This document shows positions 33,445-45,028 of a stretch of DNA of 64,000 bases, one piece after another. The stretch covers positions 18,066,214-18,130,213 of the forward strand of contig AP025042.1 of assembly GCA_036186865.1 (NCBI GenBank). The letters are read 5' to 3'. The stretch comes from Eustoma russellianum. Taxonomy: Eukaryota > Streptophyta > Magnoliopsida > Gentianales > Gentianaceae. The notes below the pieces were generated by a model. The model did no database searches. It was not told the DNA's origin and worked only from the letters and a program-made list of their open reading frames with translations. Numbering within the stretch: position 1 is the stretch's first letter; every line of letters starts with the position of its first letter. The position numbers were made by a program, and so were the translations under genes.

Positions 33445-34779
33445 ATGCCATCGCCGTCGGCTAAAAAGCCACCATCTTTTGCATACTTATTCAAGTCTTC
33501 ATCCAATTCTTTCATTGCTAATAAATCAATCTAGCGATACAAGGGTAGTCCTATGATCACATTCTCAGATGAAGAAGTGGCGGCATTGGTTGAACCATAC
33601 ATGTTTTCTCTGGTGGGATTGTTCTGGTATGGTAGGCCTCCATTAGCTACAATTCGCGCCACTATTGACCGCATTAGATTCAGTGGCACGGCACGTGTTG
33701 GACTCTTAGACTCCAACCATGTTTTGATGCACTTTGCACAGGAGCAGGATTATTTGAGATGCTTTGCACGTCAAAGTTGGATGATCGCAGGAAAATATAT
33801 GAGAGTCACTAAGTGGACTCCGGATTATGATCCTAAGATTGATGTGCCGATTGTTCCATTTTGGATATCTCTTCCAGCTCTTCCTGTTCATTTTCATCAA
33901 AAAGATGCATTATTTCAGATTGGTAGGATGATTGGTATGCCGATGAAATTGGATAATGCTAAATCTGAGCAAATACGATCCTCTGTGGCAAGACTGTGCG
34001 TTGAACTTGATGCCTTAAAAGATTTGCCTGTGCGTGTCCATATTCAGGCTTCTAACCTATGTATTTCACAAACAGTGATTTACGAGTCCTTGCCTATGTA
34101 TTGTACTAGTTGTTCTAGACTGGGCATAAGTCGGATGCTTGTGGCGTGGATGGCCAAAAGGTTGCTCAACCTACTATTGAGAGGCAGGCTGCAAGGCCTC
34201 CCATTAAGAAGAAATCAATTCCTACACGCTGGACTCCTAAGAAATTATCAATTGAAACATTGGCTGCTGAGGCTCAGCATACAGTTGAGACATATGCTGC
34301 CGAGGCTCAGTGCCCACATCCAGAGGCTGAGTTATCAGACCAGTTTGTGCGCTCCAGGATAGTATCTCATGATTTGTTTGTGAATGATCCAGTTTCGGAT
34401 ACACAAGATATCTCAAGATTAAAAGGAATAGATTGATATAATATTAGGTGATCTGCATGCTAAGCCCCGTTATTTGTCTATTTCTGATGATGATAATGAT
34501 GTCCGCCAATTCTTATTGCCTGATGTTTCTACAGACGATGGGTTTGCAAAATATGTTGTTGATCTTGTGCAATCAGTAGTAATTGATGAGAAACATAAGG
34601 AAATGCAGGTGCACTCTCTGGTGTAGCCAGCATCTCCAATCATGTCGAGTCAAGAAGATCATTTTCAAATGCCTCCTAGGTTGCTACGCCGTCGTATTAG
34701 ATATATTGATACTTTATTTCCACTTCTTACAAGATCTCGTGTGGCGCTCTCCAACTCCTTTGATATACTGCCTAACTCA
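33445..34779 (+). pseudogene. LINE 3 ORF1: DUF4283 protein
   Basis: ATG at 33445 starts MPSPSAKKPPSF. An in-frame TAG at 33532-33534 precedes MITFSDEEV. The DUF4283 region (LVGLFWYGRPPLATIRATIDR, RVTKWTPDYDPKIDVPIVPFW, LPALPVHFHQKDALF) is open to about 34110. The zinc knuckle YCTSCSRLG changes frame at about 34120, where the His and second Cys continue in the next frame (HKSDAC). A Lys/Pro-rich tail and an acidic segment follow. The end, RVALSNSFDIL, matches the end of LINE 2 ORF1 just before the ORF2 start. Confidence 0.82.
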
Positions 34780-36024
34780 ATGAAGATGCTGATTTGGAAA
34801 GTTCGAGGTATACGTACTTCGTTACCCAAATTACTCTCTTTAAATCGTCGATATCACTTTCATATCTTAGTTGTTAATGAGCCTAAGGTGAGACCAACGG
34901 AGTTAGTTTCATATCGCCTTCATCTTGGTTTTTCACTTGCACAGTCAGTCAATGGTGATAATATTTGGATTTTTTGGAGACATTCCTTTTTGCAGTTAGA
35001 TGATCAACGTCCGGGGGCACAAAATCATTCTATGAGATTTCTTTGGTCGCCCACTGGGGATTCTTTCTAGTGCACATTGGTTTATGCTTTACATTCTATT
35101 TCAGCCCGCCGACCGTTATGGGCTGATCTTGTTTCTTTCTACACTGAGTTAGATTTGCCATGGATCATGGGAGGGGATTTTAATACGTTTTTATCGCTTG
35201 ATGAGCACAAAGGGCGCTCCATTCCACTTTGGGGACTTTGCACGATTTCAATGATTTTTTTTCTGCTTGCTCTTTATAATCCATCAATTTTCAAGGCTCG
35301 CCATTTACTTGGTGTGATGGCAGGGGGCTAGGCCGTGTCAGCCGTAGTTTGGATCGATATCTCTATTCGTCGGATTTCTTTGACTTATTTGAGTCTGTTC
35401 AATATCAGCATTTGAATCGAGCTACGTCGGATCATTCTCCGATACTTCTTGACTGGTCGGAAACATCATTCGTGGCTGCAACAGCATTTCGTTACCTGGA
35501 TGCTTGGACAATTCATTCGGACTTTGACGATTATGTGATTCATCATTGGCGGTCTTTTTCCACTGTCGGTGGTATGTGGGGTTTTTACTCTAAGTTACAG
35601 CAGTTAAAGCGATGCCTCTCCTGTTGGAACAAGGATGTTTTCGGGAATATTTTTGATGCGGTCATTAATGCTGAAGAGGAAGTCACAAGATGTGAACGAC
35701 TTTATGACTTTTCTCCATTGGATGAGGCAAGGTCAACATATCATTTATCCGTGGCTAATCTTCGACTGGCACAATCGTGAACTTTATTGTTTCGGAAAAA
35801 AAAACATAAAATGGATGCGTGAAGGAGATGCCAATACACGTTTTTTTCATCAAACAGTAAAAGAGAGGAGGCGCCGACAGTGTATTCAAAGGATCACGCG
35901 TGAGGATGGGATTGAGATGGAAAAATAGCAGGATATTGAGTCTGAGGCCATTCGTTATTTTCAGAATTTATTTACTGGAGAACACACAGATAATCATGAA
36001 GATATTTTGCAGTATTTTCCGTAG
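34780..36024 (+). pseudogene. LINE 3 ORF2: endonuclease and connector
   Basis: ORF2 starts at ATG 34780 (MKMLIWKVRGI). Motifs in order are VNEPKVRPTEL, then a TAG at 35068-35070, PWIMGGDFNTFLSLDEH, a frame change near 35330, ATSDHSPILLDW (the SDH motif) at about 35430, and SCWNKDVFGNIF. After another frame change come IKWMREGDANTRFFHQ and a stop at 35926-35928. Catalytic blocks are recognisable, but the frame is broken at several places. Confidence 0.83.
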
Positions 36025-37617
36025 TTGATTTCTAATGAAGAAAATAGTCAACTCTTAATCCTGCCATCTTTCGAGGAGGTCAAAAAAGCAGTATGGGATT
36101 TAAGCCCAACAAGCGTCGTGGGTCCAGATGGCTTTTCAGGCTCCTTCTACAGACTTCTTTGGAAGGTAATATCCGCTGATGTTCATAAAGCGATACAAGA
36201 ATTTTTTATTGGGGTTCGGCCCCCACCTCAATTGGCTGCAACACTCATCACATTGATTCTTGAGGTGGTTAGTCCTGTATCTTTTTATGAGTTTTGACCC
36301 ATTTGTCTGACAAATTTTCTTTCCAAGATAATCACAAGAATATTGGCCACGCGATTTTCATCTTTGCTACAAAAATTGATCTCTCCTGAGCAGGCAGGGT
36401 TTATGAAAGGGCATGACATTACAGAGCAGATTCTCCTGGCATAGGAAATGGTACACATCTTGGATAGACCAGCCCCAAGAGGCCATGTTATTATTAAGTT
36501 GGATATGCAAAGGTGTTTGATAGGGTGAGTTGGTCGTACTTAAGTAATCTTTTGTCTAAAATGGGATTCCACTCGAGGTTGGTCTGAATTCTTATTAATA
36601 ACTTGTCAGCCACTCGTTGCTCAATCTTAATAAATGGAAATCCGATTGGATTTTTTCCAATATCACGTGGTGTTAAGCAGGGTGATCCACTTACCCCACT
36701 TTTATTTATACTGGCATCAGAAGCTTTTCTAGAGGACTTAATGCCCTTATGGGGGATGGTACAATTTGTGGTTTTCAAGCAGGGGGGGTTCCAAGAGTTT
36801 CTCACTTGGGCTTTGTGGATGACCTAGTTATTTTTTTGAATGGGAGTATTCGAAATCTACAGCAGTTCCGCCATTTTTTGGAGTCATATCAGCGAGCCTC
36901 GGACCAATTAGTTAATCTACACAAGAGTCAGGTGGTGGTTGGTGAAGGAGTCTCAAGTAGTAGAGTTTCGCAAAATCTAGGTATGCACTTTACTACTCTT
37001 TCTATAAAATATTTGGGATCGTATTTGTATACAGGGATAAATCGTGCATCTTATTGTACGTCTTTAATTGCCCATTTTGATGTTGTGTTGAATTCTTGGT
37101 CTTCGAAACTACTCTCCATGGCTGGCTGGGTTGTTTTGTTGAAGCATGTATTGTGTTCTATGCCATTACATATTATGGCAAGCTCCAAGTTACCAAAAAG
37201 CGTCCTCATCAAACCTCAACAGGAAAATGTCTCATTTCTTATAGAAAGGTCGACATCATAAGCAATCTTGGGACGTTATATGTCGACCAAAAGAGTTTGG
37301 AGGCTTGGACATTCGTCACTTATCCATATTACAACAAGCATATGATTGTCACTTGTGGTGGAATTATCATCATTCCTTGTCATTATGGGCGGAGTTTAGT
37401 CGTATTAAATATGGCCGCCGATCATCATTATACGCTCATATCTACGATTCTGCTACTTGGAAGCGTATCTGCATGATTGATTCCTTTATGACTCAACACG
37501 TGCAGGTTACTCCGGATGGATTATTGTGGTCTGCGGATAATACTGGGCAATTTTCGCTCAAGTCCGTGTACAGGGTTTTATCGACTACATCATCATATAC
37601 ATACTCGAGATACATTT
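36025..37617 (+). pseudogene. LINE 3 ORF2: reverse transcriptase
   Basis: RT blocks across several frames: DLSPTSVVGPDGFSGSFYR near 36100, TNFLSKIITRILATRF near 36310, ISPEQAGFMKGHDIT near 36385, VIIKLDM with a lost base near 36500, SRGVKQGDPLTPLLF at 36665-36710, and the catalytic FVDD in LGFVDDLVIFLN at about 36810. The thumb IKYLGSYLYTGIN is followed by VYRVLSTTSS at the gypsy B insertion point. At least four frame changes and several stops are present. Confidence 0.85.
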
Positions 37618-40129
37618 TGTAGCGCCCTGCTCCCGAGCTCTAGCATCGGGAACAGTGCACCCCTCGTAGCCTGCTACGAAAACTATAAGGCGTCGTTCAA
37701 ACTTCTTTACACGTCAGAAATGACGTATAAATTTTATCGCAGGAACGATAATAAAATAAACATATACATTAAATTAAATCCATCGAAAATAAAACAAGTG
37801 TCAAAGCTGTCGAAACTCGCTACGTCAAGTACGAAATACTGAAATAGTTTGAATACATATAAAGAGTCTAAGTAAAAAGAGACATCTAACTATCCCACTA
37901 GAAGCAACCGATCACACGATCCCCGCTCACTCTCCCCAGCTTGCACGATCAGCCCCATCCTCTATAAGACTATACTCAAAGTCCTCCTCACCTGTGGAGG
38001 GGAGGTAGGGGGGTGAGTGATGGGAGTCACTCGTAGGTTATCCGTCTCTCCCGAAAAGAGACTGTCACATACTGAGTCGGGTAAGCAGATAAAGCATGTA
38101 AAGCAACAACAGATAAATAAATAAAGCATTAAAGCATAAATAAATAAATAAATAACACTTACCCGACCCGATCCGTATCCCAACATGTAGCACTGAAACA
38201 ACTTAATAACGAGGTCATCAATAATCACAACAATAACAAATGCAATGCGCAACTTCATGATGCATGATCTTCAATCTCCTTGTCACACGCAGTCATTTAA
38301 TATCACATGCTATGCTCTTTCTTTTCTATGTTATGCTATTCATGTCCCGGGTCCTATTAGGTGAAGGTACCCGTTATTACCAACAGCAATCACACGTCTC
38401 ATCAGGCAAGACCTCCCATAGGACCACATCACTCATAGGACAAATGCAATGCTCGTGCCATGAATGCGTTACACTTGCACACTTCCGTTTGTCCTATGTT
38501 GCATGCTCCGTTCTATGTTGCGTATTACCTATATTGCGTAATTACCCTATGTTGCATGGGGTTTATTACTTTATTTTACCTTTTACCATTATTTTATCTT
38601 TCTAGACTTTATTTTAGGTTTCTACACTTTATTTTATTTTTCTAGACTTTCAATCACTTTAATTTTATTTTTTTAAAAAAATTTATATCTTCAACTACTA
38701 TTTTTTATTTATTTTATTTTATAGATTTCTAAATTTATTTCACATTTTTAAAACATTTTAATATTTAATAAATTAATTATATATAATTATATGTATACAT
38801 ACATATATATATATATTTCTCATTGCCTTCAGTGAGTTTTTAATTTTTTTTATATTTCTTAGTTTCATAATAATTGAATGACTATTTTTTTATTTATTAA
38901 TTAGTAATTGTTAACATTGTTATTAACATTTTTTTAAATACACAAACATCATAGCTGGCCCTTAATCTCTGGCCCTATTTATTTCCAGGCAGTCCAGCCC
39001 TTTACAAAACCTGCAGCCCGCAGCTTTCGGCATGCCTGGCAGTTTTTTTTATATCCTGCGATTTGGGCCTGTTTCTTTTAGCATGCCTGGTCCGCGCAAA
39101 ACAGCTGGTCTGGCCTCCCAATCCCCAGCTGGCTCAGCCCGCTAAGAAAGGGCTGTCCTTCGGCCCGCTCCCACTACACCCTCTACACCCATTATACTTC
39201 TTTTTTATTCAGTGACTAATTAGGCCGGATTCGCCTGGCCTACTGAAACAGCTGTCGGCCCGCCATGTTTGGCCCTCTGGCCCTGCGGCCGCCAGGCCTG
39301 GTTGCCCCTTTTTTTCCTTTATTTTCTTAAATTCTAATTTCCTTCAAAAATTCGTAACTTATTCGTTTTAACTCCGATTAACCCTAAAAAATATCCATTG
39401 GACTCTGTTTAATGCCTCCGACATTTTGCCAGTGACACAGCACAAAGACGCACGTGGGCAGTTGCACGTGTGCTACACGCGCCGCCTCCGGGCGTGTTTT
39501 TCAACGAACCAAACCCATTTCAACCTATTTCCGTGCTATGTGATCTATATCTAAGGCCAAACACGTAATTTCCATACCAAAACATAAAGAATTCAAGATA
39601 AACATTATAAACAATAAACATAGCAGTGATAATCAAATATTGTCAATACAGAATGCTAGGGAATCCAAAGCAATCCGACAGAGGAAGGGTAACCTACCTC
39701 TTAAATAAAATTCCACTGATTGAAAAATAGGTTGGATTTGGCGTGGGTGGCTCTCCCTCTTTTTCTTCCTTCCTTCCCCTCTCTTTCCCCCTCTCTCCCT
39801 TCTTTCTTCCTTCTCTCTGGCGCCTCCCTGCTCTCAGCCGAAATTTCCAATTGAAAAGTTGATGGTGTGTGAATGTGGGTTGAGGGTAAAACGTCTGAGC
39901 CCTTTTTATGGGCTTAATTTGTTCAATTTTTTTAAGAAACCATGATAGCAATTCGGTTATGGGGAGGAAAATTAGGGGAGTGATAGTGGGGGTAAATGAG
40001 GGTGCTTAATGGCCTCATGAACTTATAATCCTCTTTTTTTCTTTTTTTTAATTCTAGATTTAAATTTTAACCTAATTTAATATATTAATTAATTAATTTA
40101 ATTTTTTTAAACAATCTACTGTTACAACA
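37618..40129 (-). repeat. 3' LTR of element B
   Basis: 2512 bp on the left side of the element, matching 45029-47450 in the same direction. It contains (TAAA)n near 38108-38156 and A/T-rich tracts near 38640-38940. No supported gene; open frames in both LTRs are not preserved in a protein-like way. Confidence 0.93.
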
Positions 40130-40145
40130 TCCTATCCTCCTTACA
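40130..40145 (-). promoter_or_regulatory. Polypurine tract of element B
   Basis: On the minus strand AAGGAGGATAGGA precedes TGTTGTAAC, the 3' LTR start. It is a mutated purine tract in the same place as in elements A and C. Confidence 0.75.
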
Positions 40146-41991
40146 AAAATGTTTCGTATCAAAAGATGTGGATAGCGCTCGCGTATCTGTTCCTCGAGCT
40201 CCCAAGTTGCTTCGCGCTCTGTATGATTAGACCACTAAACCTTGATGATAGAATCACCCTGCATCTCAACACCTAATCCTTTCGATCGACTATCCTGACT
40301 GTGGTCTCCTCATACGTGGCATCGCTATTCACCTTTAGTGGTCATGACTCTAGTATATGACTTGGGGCTGAAACATAGCTACGAGACATGAAAGACATTG
40401 TGCACCTGTGCCAATGTCGGAGGTAGAGCAAGTATGTAGGCCAAGATGCCGATCCTCTTAAGTACCTCGTACGGATCAATGTAGCGAAGACTTAGGTTAC
40501 CCTTTTCTCTGAATCTCATCACACCCTTGGTCGGAGACACCTTCAGGTAGACCTTCTCCCCTACTACAAACTCCAGAGGTCGTCGCTTCGAATGAGCCCA
40601 ACTCTTATTTCGATCTTACGCTGTCTTCAATCTATCCTGGATGACTTTGATCTTTGCCCGAGTCTGCTCTACCAAGTCAGGCCTTGTGATACTCCTTTCG
40701 CCGACCACATCCCAATAAGCTGATGATCTGCACTTCCGACCATATAATGCCTCAAATGGAGCCATTCTGATCGCGCTGTGATAACTGTTGTTGTAGGAGA
40801 ACTCAATCAATTTCACCATATTGTCCCAGTTTCCCTTAAAATCCAAAGCACATGCTCTCAACATATCCTCCAAAGTCTGGATAGTCCTCTCTGAGTGGCC
40901 GTCGGTCTAAGTATGGAATGCCGTACTCAATCGCAGCTTGGTCCCCATAACCCTCTAATAGGCTGTCCAGAACCTAGAGGTGAACCTCGGGTCTCCATCG
41001 GATATGATACTCACTGGTACACCATGCAGACTGACCACATTATCAACATACAGTGTCACCAATTTCTCCATTGTGTCCTCGCTAGACACCGGCAGAAAGT
41101 GAGCGGACTTGGTCAACTGGTCAACTATCACCCATATAACGTCATTGTTGCTTCTTGTCTTAGGGAGCCCTACAACAAAATCCATCATGATATGCTCCCA
41201 CTTCCATTCTGGTACCTCTAATGGCAGCAAAAGACCTCCAGGCCGCTGATGCTCGGCCTTTACCTGCTGGCACACAAGGCATCTTTCAACAAATTGTGCA
41301 ATGTGCCTCTTCAGACCACTCCGCCAATAGTTCTTCTTCAATTCGTTATACATCTTTGTCAAACCCGGATGAAGCGACATCTTAGAATGGTGTGCCTCCT
41401 TCAATACCTCTTTCCTCAGGTCATCATCGTCCAGTACACATAGTCGCCCCTAATACCATAGACTGCCATCATTATGTATCTGAAACCCGTCAACTTGGCT
41501 AGTCATCATCTTCTTCCAGATCTCTTTGAGCGTCGTATCCTCCTTCTGAGCCTCCTTGATCCGCTCAATCAGTGAGGGTGTAATGAACAATGCCGCCAGA
41601 ACATTCGCCGTGGAATCTACAATGTCATGGTAAAACTCAGCAATTTTTCTCTCTAACGCTGTCTGTTGAGCGTGACCTGACTTTCTGCTCAGTGCATCGG
41701 CAACTCTGTTGGCCTTTCCCATATGGTAGCTAATAGTCAGATCATAGTCTTTTAGCAACTCTAACCACCTCCTCTGACGCATGTTCAATTCCTTCTGAAT
41801 GAACAGATACTTCAAACTCTTATGACCGGTGAATACTTTGCACTTCTCTCCATACAAATAATGCCGCTAATTCTTGAATGTGAAGACCACCGCTGCTAAC
41901 TCGAGATCATGAGCCAGATAGTTATGCTCATAAGGCTTCAGCTGTCGTGAGGCATAAGCGATAACTCTGCCTCCTTGCAAAAGAACGCACC
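40146..41991 (-). pseudogene. pol: pol of element B: RNase H remainder, integrase and chromodomain-like tail
   Basis: RNase H resumes at 41991 after the third intron (VIAYASRQLKPYE; TGHKSLKYLF; GKANRVADALSR). Integrase has its zinc domain (HHSKMSLHPG...CLVCQQ near 41280-41400) and core (IMMDFVVGLP, SDGDPRFTS, SERTIQTLEDML). The GPY/F-like module (YIDPYEVLKRIG) and ATWELEEQIRERYPHL tail close it near 40150. In-frame stops at 41867-41869, 41450-41452, 40955-40957, 40907-40909, 40616-40618, 40379-40381 and 40235-40237 mostly match Trp or Gln codons in element A. Additional small frame changes occur in the C-terminal 400 bases. Not functional. Confidence 0.87.
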
Positions 41992-42057
41992 CTGAAATAG
42001 AGAAGTTAGACCACACTTGGAACACATATAAGTTTAAATCAAACTGTTTATATGTAC
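41992..42057 (-). other. Putative intron inside RNase H (element B only)
   Basis: 66 bp on the minus strand, GTACAT...TTTCAG, A/T-rich, phase 1. It splits the conserved GLG|CVL block of RNase H. Element A has no extra bases at this point (16760-16790). It is a multiple of three without a stop, so unspliced translation would only add 22 residues. Confidence 0.62.
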
Positions 42058-42735
42058 CTAATCCATTTTTAGACGCGTCTCTGTAGATGACGAACCCTTC
42101 TGAACTAGAGGGCTGCGCCAAAACAGGAGCAGTGGTCAACCTTTTCTTCAGTTTTGTAAAGCTCTTTTCATAGTTTGCGGTCCACTCAAATGTCGTCTTT
42201 TTCTATGTAAGTCTGCTTATAGGTGCCGCTGTGGTGGAGAAGCCCTCGACGAACTTCCTGTAGTGACCAGCCAACCCGAGAAAACTCCTCACCTCCGTCA
42301 CATTAGTTGGTCTAGGCCACTCTGTGATTGCCTCAATCTTCTTTGGGTCCACTGAGATCCCTTCTTCTGAGACGACATGACCCAAGAAAGCCATGCTCTT
42401 CAGCCAAAATTCACACTTACTGACCTTGGCATACAACTTTTTCTGCCGCAGAATCTCCAAGACTTCTCTCAAGTGCCTCGCATGCACCTCCTCATCAGGT
42501 GAGTAGACCAGAATATCATCAATGAACACCACCATGAACTTGTCCAGCTGCTCCCTGAACATAATGTTCATCAGATGCATGAAGCGGCCAGTGCATTAGT
42601 CAATCCAAACGGCATCACCAAAAACTCGTAGTGGCCGTATCGGGTGCGGAAAGCAGTCTTAGCCACATCTTCTGCCTTGATCCTCAACTGATGGTATCTG
42701 GATCGAATATCAATCTTTGAGAACACCTTTGCAAT
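42058..42735 (-). pseudogene. pol: pol of element B: reverse transcriptase and start of RNase H
   Basis: Starts after the RT intron with AKVFSKIDIRSRYHQL, then FLVMPFGLTNA. A lost base near 42590 changes the frame inside the AAF block. The catalytic FIDDILVYSP lies at about 42500-42530. ISVDPKKIEAITEWPRP and NVTEVRSFLGLAGHYRKF follow. An in-frame TAG at 42203-42205 replaces the Gln of the LTQKK block in element A. RNase H begins with YRDASKNGLG, ending at the third intron. RT catalytic residues remain, but the gene is dead. Confidence 0.87.
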
Positions 42736-42807
42736 CTATATAGATGGACACACTGCAGTAAAATTGAATTTCGTCTTTCAATCAACACTGTTGTAATTAA
42801 AGCTTAC
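42736..42807 (-). other. Putative intron inside reverse transcriptase (element B)
   Basis: 72 bp on the minus strand, GTAAGC...TATATAG, phase 0, with an in-frame stop inside. It interrupts RT right after the FDQL block, exactly as the 67-bp interruption of element A does. The donors and first bases resemble each other (GTAAGCTTTAATTAC against GTCAGTAATTACC). Confidence 0.74.
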
Positions 42808-43648
42808 ATTCAGTTGATCGAATAGGTCATTGATCCGGGGCAGAGGGTACTTGTTCTTAATGGTGATTTTGTTAATCTCTCGATAATCTATGCACAAGCT
42901 CATGCTCCCATCTTTCTTCTTGACGAATAGAACTGGGGCTCCCCATGGCAATACGCTTGGGCGAATGAACTTGCGATCCAACAACTCCTGTAGCTGCTCT
43001 TTCAGTTCTTTAAGTTCAGATGGAGCCATGCGGTATGGGCCTTCTATATGGGTTCAGCTCCAGGGATCAGATTAATCTCGAACTCTACTTCTCGACTAGG
43101 CAGTAATCCAGACAATTCATTCGGAAAGACATCTTTGAACTCGTTCACCACTGGAATCACCTCGAGAGATAGCGCCTGCTGTTCAACCACTAGAGCGTAA
43201 ACCAAGAAACCTTCGCCACCTTTTCTCAGCACCTGGTGAGCTTGCATCGCGGTCAAGTACCTCTGCTTGGGCACCTTCTCCAGTTTAGTGTTCCCCTGCA
43301 AAACAATCTCTTGCATGTTTGGACCTCTGATGCTCACCTGTTTCTGCCGGCAGTCGGTGGTAGCATGGTACTTCGTCAGAAAATACATGCCCAGAATGAC
43401 GTTGAGGTCCTTTATCTGTATCGGGATCAGCATCGCTATAAACTCCTGACCATCAATCTCCAACTTGCATCCTCTATACTGCTGGTGGGATACGATCACC
43501 TGCTCGCCTGCCGTCTGAAATCTGTATGCTGTTTCAAGCCAATCGGGTAGAGTCTCTAGGTTCTTAATGAACCTCATAGCGATGAAAGAGTGGCTGGCGC
43601 CACTGTCGAATAGCACATTGGCATGTACCTTATTAATCAATATCTCAC
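42808..43648 (-). pseudogene. pol: pol of element B: protease and start of reverse transcriptase
   Basis: Aspartic protease with NVLFDSGASHSFI near 43600, then a Gln-rich linker (KQVSIRGPNMQEIVLQG), NEFKDVFPNELSGL and EINLIPGAEPI. A TAG plus a lost base at about 43040-43050 breaks the frame. RT blocks MAPSELKELKEQLQELL, GAPVLFVKKKDGSMSLCID and YREINKITIKNKYPLPR follow to the DQLN codon at 42810-42808. The exon start at 43648 is set by the intron acceptor. Confidence 0.84.
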
Positions 43649-43739
43649 CTAACATTTTCCAAGTTAATTATACAGGAAACACACGAAGGCAAATGCTTAA
43701 ATTTAAAGCAAAATTTAAACAATGCATAATTAAATGTAC
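43649..43739 (-). other. Putative intron between gag and protease (element B)
   Basis: 91 bp on the minus strand, GTACAT...GTTAG, phase 1. The Gag side and protease side are in different frames, and removal of exactly 91 bases joins them. Position and phase equal those in element A, and both introns begin GTAYNATTTAA...TTATGCA. TAATTAAC near its end could serve as a branch point. Confidence 0.7.
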
Positions 43740-44719
43740 ATGTCACGACGTTGCCAGCTTCCTCGACGGCATTATCTGTCATCGCATGCACACGAGCATT
43801 CATCTTGGGTCGACCTCTCTGCTGATCCCCTGAGGCCACGGCTACGAATGCTCTGGAAAATCTCTGGCGTAATGTCTAGTCTTGCCGCATCAAAAACACA
43901 GATTCGTCTTCTTCCAACACTCGCCTGGGTGGGTGCGTCTATAGTAGGTGCATGGCACTGCTGGTCCTTTATCCCTTGGTGGCTGCTGCTGACCAATCAG
44001 CTGACGCTGGGGCACCTTCACCCAGCGCCCAACTCTCCCTGAACTGGAATCCTCACGGGGCCTCTTGGCCCTCTCCTCAGTCGCAACTCTTGCTAAATCA
44101 TCCTCCACCTTACGACACACCTCTAGAAGATCTTCATAAGTACTCCGTCTTGTGTATACAATCCTAGTCTTAATGCGATAGATGGCATGTACCTACCCAA
44201 TGCATGAAAACGCTCAATGTATTGGGCCACTTCCATAGAACCCTGGGTTAGCGTCTGGAACTCGATCATCCTCTTCTGAATCACACTGTATGGAATGTTG
44301 AACTTCTGAAACTCCTCCCTGAACTGTGTCCACGTCACTGGTGTGGTTCGGCAGATCTGTACACTATGCCACCACTGCTCAGCCTCTCCCTCAAGGAAGG
44401 ACGTAACAACCTCAACCTTCAGCTCCTCAGGCACTTGCAACAAACGGAGCTGGTCAGATGCATTCTTCAACCACATCTCTGCCTCCTCTGGACATGAAGT
44501 CCCTCTTAACATCAGAACGCAGGATTTCTGCATCTCCTGTAGTAAAATAGTAGACCGGGTGGGGCGGCAAGGGCGGTACCTGCTGCTGATTAATGTGCTT
44601 GTGATGATGTGCCACAATATTAGCCGGAGTGGCCATAACGTCTTTCAACACTTGGGGTATGGCCCCCTGACTGTTTCCTGCCGTTTTCCTGTGGATCACG
44701 TCTGGATGGCATCTCTCAT
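43740..44719 (-). pseudogene. gag: gag of element B
   Basis: ATG at 44719-44717 (MRDAIQ). The early part crosses frames. The capsid domain is readable from about 44520 to 44190 (EEAEMWLKNASDQLRLLQ, EGEAEQWWHSVQ, TWTQFREEF, EVAQYIERFHALGRYMPS). A basic region follows (RAKRPREDSSSGR). The first zinc knuckle reads CTYYRRTHPGEC, with Tyr in place of its second Cys. Later knuckles and the region before the intron (RVHAMTDNAVEEAGNVV) are in another frame. Non-functional, but clearly homologous to Gag of A. Confidence 0.82.
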
Positions 44720-45014
44720 GTAAATTTTGCAACAAAACAAACACTTTGTTAGTCCAGCAAAGCTTAAGGGTAATTTATAAAATTTGGTCGTTTATGGAAG
44801 TTCGCTCTAAAATCTAGGGGTAGATAGGTAAATTAATAAATAAAACAATCACTCACCCTCGTACCCCTTAAACCAATCATATCTTAAGTCTAAGATCATC
44901 ACTTAACCATATTTTGTTGCTCAAGGGTAAAATCGTCATTTTTAGGAGAAGATCGTAGCTTAAGTCTAAGTGATCTAATTAATCATGTGTTTCTGAGGCG
45001 GATCTGGAGCATGG

Positions 45015-45026
45015 GCTTTGATACCA
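45015..45026 (-). other. Primer binding site of element B (mutated)
   Basis: Minus strand TGGTATCAAAGC, one base off the initiator tRNA-Met site used by A and C. The stretch 44720-45014 is leader without a supported gene. Confidence 0.85.
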
Positions 45027-45028
45027 CC

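Larger units (their letters stand above)
33240..37617 (+). mobile_element. LINE 3, 5' portion
   Basis: 5' UTR (33240-33444), ORF1 and most of ORF2 of an L1-type LINE, cut at 37617 by gypsy B. The missing end resumes at 47451. The bases flanking B are CATTT on the left and TATTT on the right, a 5-bp target duplication with one mismatch. Many frame changes and stops show it is older than the gypsy insertion. Confidence 0.9.
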
